From contig JAAVFI010000037.1 in NCBI GenBank assembly GCA_014800815.1, positions 1 through 63,425 on the forward strand: a DNA stretch of 63,425 nt, in the 5' to 3' direction. The notes below the pieces were generated by a model. The model searched no databases. It was not told the DNA's origin and saw nothing but the letters and a program-made list of their open reading frames with translations. Positions 59,800 through 63,425 of the stretch are shown here, in pieces. The position numbers were made by a program, and so were the translations under genes. Within the stretch, counting starts at the first letter, position 1. The number at the start of each line of letters is the position of its first letter. The stretch is from Bacteroidales bacterium (GTDB lineage: Bacteria > Bacteroidota > Bacteroidia > Bacteroidales > Muribaculaceae).

Positions 59800-60451
59800 C
59801 TATAGAATAATTTAAAAAGTCGTTCATCGGCTTAAGCATCTCAAAGAGGCGCGAAGTCTGTTCTATCCAGTCGGGACGCTCAAAAAATTCCCGAGAAAAA
59901 TTGTGGGCCTTACCGAATTCGGTAAGTCTCAAGAATTCGATATCGGGGTGGTCGCGGTCGTAGCCTTTCGGGGCGGTTTTGAGTTTGCGCCCCCACCAGC
60001 CCGGGAAATTTTTCTCCACATCGGGAGCTTCCACAATCTCACGAAATTCTTCGATATTATCCACTATAGCCTTGCGCAATTTCTTGAGCACTTTGGGCTC
60101 GGGACACCACACACCGCCATAGATAGCCGACTCGTCGACACCTTGGTGGAAATAGTAGCATGCGCGGTCGCAGTGACGGCCTGTGGGCGAAATCAGAGCC
60201 GAGAAATAGGTTTTGTAGGGAGTCTTATCGTTGGAGAAACGGGTATCGCGATAGATGCGGTAGAGGCAGTCGCGTGCCTGCACATGTGCGAGCGAAGGCT
60301 CCCACATGGCCATGCGGTCGATGAGTTTCTGCAGATCTTCAATCCAGGCGGCGCGCAGGCGCTCGTACTCCGGTTTGTGTTCTGCAAACCACTCGCGGTT
60401 GTTATTCTCGGCAAGACGTCCGAGGAAGTCGTAGAGTTCTTTCATTACCAT
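59792..60451 (-). CDS. DUF2461 protein
   Basis: A 219-residue cytosolic protein of the DUF2461 family (TIGR02453 type). It is recognised by the N-terminal NNNREWFAEHKPEYERLRAA and the central IYRDTRFSNDKTPYKTYFSA, GYYFHQG-like YYFHQGVDESAIYGGVWCPE. The function of the family is unknown. An in-frame ATG two codons in (60445) is an equally good start. Its operon position, between DUF4834 and the mannosyl synthase, gives no clear clue. Confidence 0.9.
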   Translation of the reverse strand: MVMKELYDFLGRLAENNNREWFAEHKPEYERLRAAWIEDLQKLIDRMAMWEPSLAHVQARDCLYRIYRDTRFSNDKTPYKTYFSALISPTGRHCDRACYYFHQGVDESAIYGGVWCPEPKVLKKLRKAIVDNIEEFREIVEAPDVEKNFPGWWGRKLKTAPKGYDRDHPDIEFLRLTEFGKAHNFSREFFERPDWIEQTSRLFEMLKPMNDFLNYSIDE

Positions 60452-60470
60452 AAAACTACAAAGGCTGATA

Positions 60471-60827
60471 TTACTTTATATCAACCCATTTAATATCGGT
60501 AATCTGTTCTTCTTCCTTGTACGAAACAGAGCTTTTCCCGCTCTCGGCGCGACGCTCTTCTTCGGTAACTTCAATCTCGGTGTAGGAGATGTATTCACCC
60601 ACATCGCGCGGAATTTTTTTACCTCGGCGCGGAGCATGTTCGGGTTCACGGGAGGCACCCGAGCGAGCGCGTGCCTTGGCAGCCTTCTCGGCCTGACGGC
60701 GAATTTCGCCTTCGGGGTCGGCCATGAAGCGGCGCATCCTGTTCATCTGTACACCGGCACGCCAAAGAACCTTTATCAGCGGCCAGAGGAAAAACAGTAT
60801 AAGTAGAAATATCAGTAGTCCAAACAT
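60471..60827 (-). CDS. DUF4834 small membrane protein
   Basis: A 118-residue protein with one N-terminal transmembrane helix (FGLLIFLLILFFLWPLIKVL) and a basic then acidic cytosolic tail, matching the Bacteroidales DUF4834 family. The conserved end DVGEYISYTEIEVTEEE and ITDIKWVDIK is present. No function is known. Its constant company with phospholipid genes here suggests an envelope role. Confidence 0.85.
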   Translation of the reverse strand: MFGLLIFLLILFFLWPLIKVLWRAGVQMNRMRRFMADPEGEIRRQAEKAAKARARSGASREPEHAPRRGKKIPRDVGEYISYTEIEVTEEERRAESGKSSVSYKEEEQITDIKWVDIK

Positions 60828-60886
60828 TGTAGATCGTAAAAAAGTTCTGTGCGCGAGGCTTCAGATTAGAGCCGATGCGCACCCGC

Positions 60887-61594
60887 TCAGATACGGCTCT
60901 GGCGGAGGAAAGAGAGAAGGAAATAGAGAAGCACAGTCCATGCAAAACCGCTGAGGCCGTACACTACCACGAAGATAATCGCTGCAACTACAAGCACATA
61001 GCGGATGAAATTCTCGTGGAAGTTGAAGTTTTTCATCTTCAGCGAGAACATCTTGAAGTTGCCTACCATAGCCCAACACATAAAAGCGATGAGGGCGAGC
61101 ATAGGAAGCCATCCGGGATAGAAATAGCTGTCGATCCAACCCACTACACCAATCCAGAAGATAGCGTTGGCAGGGATGGGAAGGCCACGGAATACCGTTG
61201 ACTGTGTAGTGTCGATATTGAACTTAGCAAGACGGAGAGCACCGAACACGGGTATGAGAAGCGCCGCGAATGCGGGCCACACCAGAGTGCCGCGGTCGAG
61301 CATGACGTTGAGCACGAGCATGGCCGGAGCCACGCCGAAGCTCACCATATCTGAGAGAGAGTCGAGATCGGCACCGAGCGGCGAAAACTTCTTGAGGAGA
61401 CGTGCCGAAGCACCGTCGAGGAAGTCGAATAGTGCTGCCGCCGCCATTGCTATCATAGCCCAATACTTACCCGAAAGAGGCCCAAAGGTATCGTTGAGGT
61501 GGAAAGCCATGAAAATCGACACACAGCCGCTTACAAGGTTAAGCGACGTGATAGTATTCGGTATGGCCGATATGATGCGGTTGAATATGCTCAT
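60887..61594 (-). CDS. pssA: CDP-diacylglycerol-serine O-phosphatidyltransferase
   Basis: A 235-residue membrane enzyme of the CDP-alcohol phosphatidyltransferase family that makes phosphatidylserine. The catalytic signature DG-x2-AR-x8-G-x3-D-x3-D is complete: FDFLDGASARLLKKFSPLG, ADLDSLSD. About six transmembrane helices follow. It lies 6 bases after psd, so the two steps to phosphatidylethanolamine are made together. Confidence 0.95.
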   Translation of the reverse strand: MSIFNRIISAIPNTITSLNLVSGCVSIFMAFHLNDTFGPLSGKYWAMIAMAAAALFDFLDGASARLLKKFSPLGADLDSLSDMVSFGVAPAMLVLNVMLDRGTLVWPAFAALLIPVFGALRLAKFNIDTTQSTVFRGLPIPANAIFWIGVVGWIDSYFYPGWLPMLALIAFMCWAMVGNFKMFSLKMKNFNFHENFIRYVLVVAAIIFVVVYGLSGFAWTVLLYFLLSFLRQSRI

Positions 61595-61600
61595 TTTAAA

Positions 61601-62284
61601 TTATTTCTGTTCACTGTCGGGGACAAGTTTACCCACCTGTGTAACGCCGCCGGTAGTCTTGTCGCCTATTTTTACAAAGATTTCTGTTCCGAGAGGAAGA
61701 TAGAGGTCGATTCGCGAGCCGAACTTGATGAAGCCCACGTGGTCTTCGATCGAAGCATCGTCGCCCGGGCGGGCGTAAGTAACGATACGGCGGGCAACAG
61801 CACCTGCCACCTGACGCATAAGCACATTCTGACCGGCCGGAGTGCGAATCACCACAGTAGAGCGTTCGTTCTCTGTGCTGGACTTGGGCAGATACGCACC
61901 CATGAAGCGACCTGCATGGTGCTTGACGTAGGTAACTACACCGTCGACAGGGAACCAGTTGGCATGAACGTTAGTAACGCTCATAAACACCGAAAGCTGT
62001 ATGCAACGGCAGTGAAGATACTCATCTTCAAATGTTTCCTCAAGAGCAACGACCTTACCGTCGGCCGACGAAACCACTGCGTTCACCGGGTCTCCGACAA
62101 AAGTGCGTCGTGGCGAACGGAAGAAATTCACCACAAAAAGATAGAATATAATACTTACCACAGTCAGGCCTATAGCCCAAGCAATTGGCCGCACCCATAT
62201 CCATAGCGGCAGGTTCACCACCAGCAATATTGCCAGCAGCATTATCAATATTCCGGTTCCTTCGCGGTGCAATTTTACTCTCAT
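61601..62284 (-). CDS. psd: phosphatidylserine decarboxylase, short archaeal-type
   Basis: A 227-residue Psd of the short type, which decarboxylates phosphatidylserine to phosphatidylethanolamine. The self-cleavage site that yields the pyruvoyl group is the Gly-Ser in HVGFIKFGSRIDLYLP. Two N-terminal transmembrane helices (about 10-55) precede the catalytic core (SVFMSVTNVHANWFPVDGVV, KHHAGRF). It is the first gene of the operon, behind a TAACTTTG box (minus strand, 62320-62313). Confidence 0.95.
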   Translation of the reverse strand: MRVKLHREGTGILIMLLAILLVVNLPLWIWVRPIAWAIGLTVVSIIFYLFVVNFFRSPRRTFVGDPVNAVVSSADGKVVALEETFEDEYLHCRCIQLSVFMSVTNVHANWFPVDGVVTYVKHHAGRFMGAYLPKSSTENERSTVVIRTPAGQNVLMRQVAGAVARRIVTYARPGDDASIEDHVGFIKFGSRIDLYLPLGTEIFVKIGDKTTGGVTQVGKLVPDSEQK

Positions 62285-62467
62285 AGTATAATTATACAGG
62301 TATATGCAAGCGCAAAGTTAATCAAAATTTTGTTATAAACTCAACACCACCGCGCTTTTTAAACGATTTTTTTCGAAAGAGAGTACGGAATTTTAATAAT
62401 GAAGCCGACACGCACATATAGAGCGCACCCGGGGACGCCGGAATGCGCTCTTGGAGAGTGTCTGTCA
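62285..62467. other. intergenic stretch with promoter box and hairpin
   Basis: It contains the psd -7 box (62320-62313) and an 8-base stem AGAGCGCA/TGCGCTCT (62420-62451) without a T-run. Nothing else is recognisable before the palindromic element. Confidence 0.5.
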
Positions 62468-62635
62468 ATAAGTAAGTCATGAAAATTATTTTATATCACT
62501 CTTTGAGTAGTTATGGCAATCTTCGTGCTTGTTCATCAGTCATTATGGAGCCCCATAACTCCTTCTTCGCAAGTACGAATCTCGCTCATAACTACTTCAA
62601 ATTTTAATATAAACTAATTTACATGACTTACTTAT
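62468..62635. repeat. 168-bp palindromic MITE-like element
   Basis: The outer arms are 29 bases each (62468-62496 and 62607-62635) and match as inverted repeats with two differences; both start with ATAAGTAAGTCATG. Inside, TTTGAGTAGTTATG pairs with CATAACTACTTCAAA, CTTCGTGCTTG with CAAGTACGAA, and TTATGG with CCATAA around a small loop, so nearly the whole element can fold as one hairpin. It abuts the stop codon of the hypothetical gene at 62639. No transposase is present. Confidence 0.85.
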
Positions 62636-62638
62636 CAA

Positions 62639-63001
62639 TTACTCAGCGTAGAGGTTTTCCTCTTTCTCGGGAATGTATTTTTCCACAATCTTGCTGATTT
62701 TCTTCAAGTCGGGTTTCTTTGCGGCATAGTCAATGAGAGTTCGGATAGGATACAGGTCGGGGTCAGAAGCAGACTGAAAGTCGGCTGCATCTTCCGAATA
62801 ATCGCCGTCGACGGCAGCGTCGGCTTCGATAGCGTAATCGTTGTATTCGATTACACGGTCGGCATCGGTACTGCGCTCAATCTCAACCAACAGAGTTGTG
62901 GGGATTATGCTTATCTGCGGGTCTGCACCACATGCTCCGGGGTTTTCAATAACCTCCGCCACCAATGAGGCTATGATGTCTGTAAGTTCTTTTCGTGTCA
63001 T
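62639..63001 (-). CDS. hypothetical acidic protein
   Basis: A 120-residue acidic cytosolic protein (MTRKELTDIIASLVAEVIEN, then PQISIIPTTLLVEIERSTDA and an Asp/Ala/Glu-rich middle). A helical C-terminus ends KKISKIVEKYIPEKEENLYA. No family is recognised. Composition and frame length support a real gene. Its stop codon is embedded in the end of the palindromic element. Confidence 0.65.
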   Translation of the reverse strand: MTRKELTDIIASLVAEVIENPGACGADPQISIIPTTLLVEIERSTDADRVIEYNDYAIEADAAVDGDYSEDAADFQSASDPDLYPIRTLIDYAAKKPDLKKISKIVEKYIPEKEENLYAE

Positions 63002-63056
63002 AGTAAATAGTGTTTTTCCTATTTAACGTATGAGTCTGCAAAATGGTTCCCAAGTG

Positions 63057-63066
63057 TAAGTAAGTC
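63057..63066 (+). repeat. TAAGTAAGTC element near the right edge
   Basis: TAAGTAAGTC lies 6 bases beyond the stop of the edge gene, in the opposite orientation relative to that gene from the copies at 3.07 kb and 4.44 kb. Confidence 0.45.
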
Positions 63067-63072
63067 AACATG

Positions 63073-63425
63073 TCAATTTCCTCTTCGCTGCGGGGTGTGA
63101 GCTGTGAGGCTCATCGTGTGCGGGGCAGCTGCCGCCAGGGTGTAGAAGTCCAGGCCCTCCATAGCAGGGCCCGAACCTCGTTCCTTAGGTGGCGGCTTCT
63201 GAGGCGAAGAGACGGGGATGAGGAAATAGGTGGTCATGGGAGCGGCCTTCGCAGGCAGGTCTTCCATGGCCTTACGGCGATATGCACGGTATGCGCTGAT
63301 AGAGATGTCACGCTCTACACAGGGCGGGAAGTCGGGATTGCGAGTGCCCGCGCAGCTGTGGTAGATGATGATGTAGCACGGCAGGTCGAGAAAGACAGGA
63401 TGCGCATACCTGAACAGTTCCTGTG
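63073..63425 (-). CDS. hypothetical protein, N-terminus beyond the window
   Basis: An open minus-strand frame enters from the right edge and stops at 63073, giving the last 117 residues. It begins ELFRYAHPVFLDLPCYIIIY and ends with a Pro/Ser-rich tail (PQKPPPKERGSGPAME, ...TAHTPQRRGN). A shorter reading from the ATG at 63267 is possible but the open frame upstream is protein-like. No family is recognised. Confidence 0.5.
   Translation of the reverse strand, partial: QELFRYAHPVFLDLPCYIIIYHSCAGTRNPDFPPCVERDISISAYRAYRRKAMEDLPAKAAPMTTYFLIPVSSPQKPPPKERGSGPAMEGLDFYTLAAAAPHTMSLTAHTPQRRGN

Overview
The window looks like a Bacteroidales chromosome, probably a Muribaculaceae-type gut commensal. The grounds are a SusC/SusD pair, a hybrid two-component sensor (HTCS), serine-type sulfatase chemistry, fimbrillin-like lipoproteins, the sodium-pumping methylmalonyl-CoA decarboxylase operon, and repeated use of the Bacteroidetes promoter form TTTG-N19/20-TAnnTTTG. 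Base composition is near 50% GC. The species assignment is inference.

Layout. 1-3.1 kb: an edge fragment, a HigB/HigA toxin-antitoxin pair, a 400-bp mosaic of hairpin repeats, a secreted DUF1349 protein and a divergent LuxR-type regulator. 3.1-4.4 kb: a stand-alone GltD-like flavoprotein. 4.4-34.9 kb: one large polysaccharide utilisation locus (PUL) for a uronic-acid polysaccharide, best read as heparan sulfate or heparosan. 34.9-41.3 kb: an ABC exporter, groES-groEL, tRNA-Met and pyrK-pyrD. 41.3-44.4 kb: small envelope proteins, an Lrp regulator and two gene-free stretches that look like small RNAs. 44.5-49.2 kb: methylmalonyl-CoA epimerase plus decarboxylase (succinate to propionate). 49.3-53.1 kb: convergent GH115 and GH43 genes. 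53.2-57.5 kb: two acetyltransferases, tRNA-Ser, a radical SAM protein, a GT39 glycosyltransferase and ferritin. 57.7-62.3 kb: a six-gene minus-strand operon psd-pssA-DUF4834-DUF2461-GT2-pyrC. 62.3-63.4 kb: a long palindromic element, a hypothetical gene and an edge fragment.

How the PUL works together. Two minus-strand operons face a plus-strand HTCS. The distal operon encodes two large DUF4962/heparinase II-III lyases, a DUF3575-DUF6562-lipoprotein trio resembling a fimbrial or surface module, SusC, SusD and a secreted GH88 unsaturated glucuronyl hydrolase. The proximal operon encodes KduD, heparinase III (PL12), a DUF4861 lipoprotein, an orphan GatC-type PTS IIC permease, KdgK, KDPG aldolase, KduI and a 71-codon ORF. 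Together they form an unbroken route from polymer to 4,5-unsaturated uronate, then DKI, DKII, KDG, KDPG, and pyruvate plus glyceraldehyde-3-phosphate. The oddest point is that KduI, normally cytosolic, carries what looks like a cleavable signal peptide while KduD, KdgK and Eda do not. Next to an orphan PTS-IIC permease, this suggests that ring-opened uronate is isomerised in the periplasm and imported as the diketo acid.

Other structure worth attention: a dispersed TAAGTAAGTC repeat family that includes a 168-bp near-perfect palindrome, a 13-bp inverted repeat upstream of groES, two candidate small-RNA loci near 42.8-43.0 kb and 43.5-43.8 kb, and an apparently leaderless glycosyltransferase mRNA.
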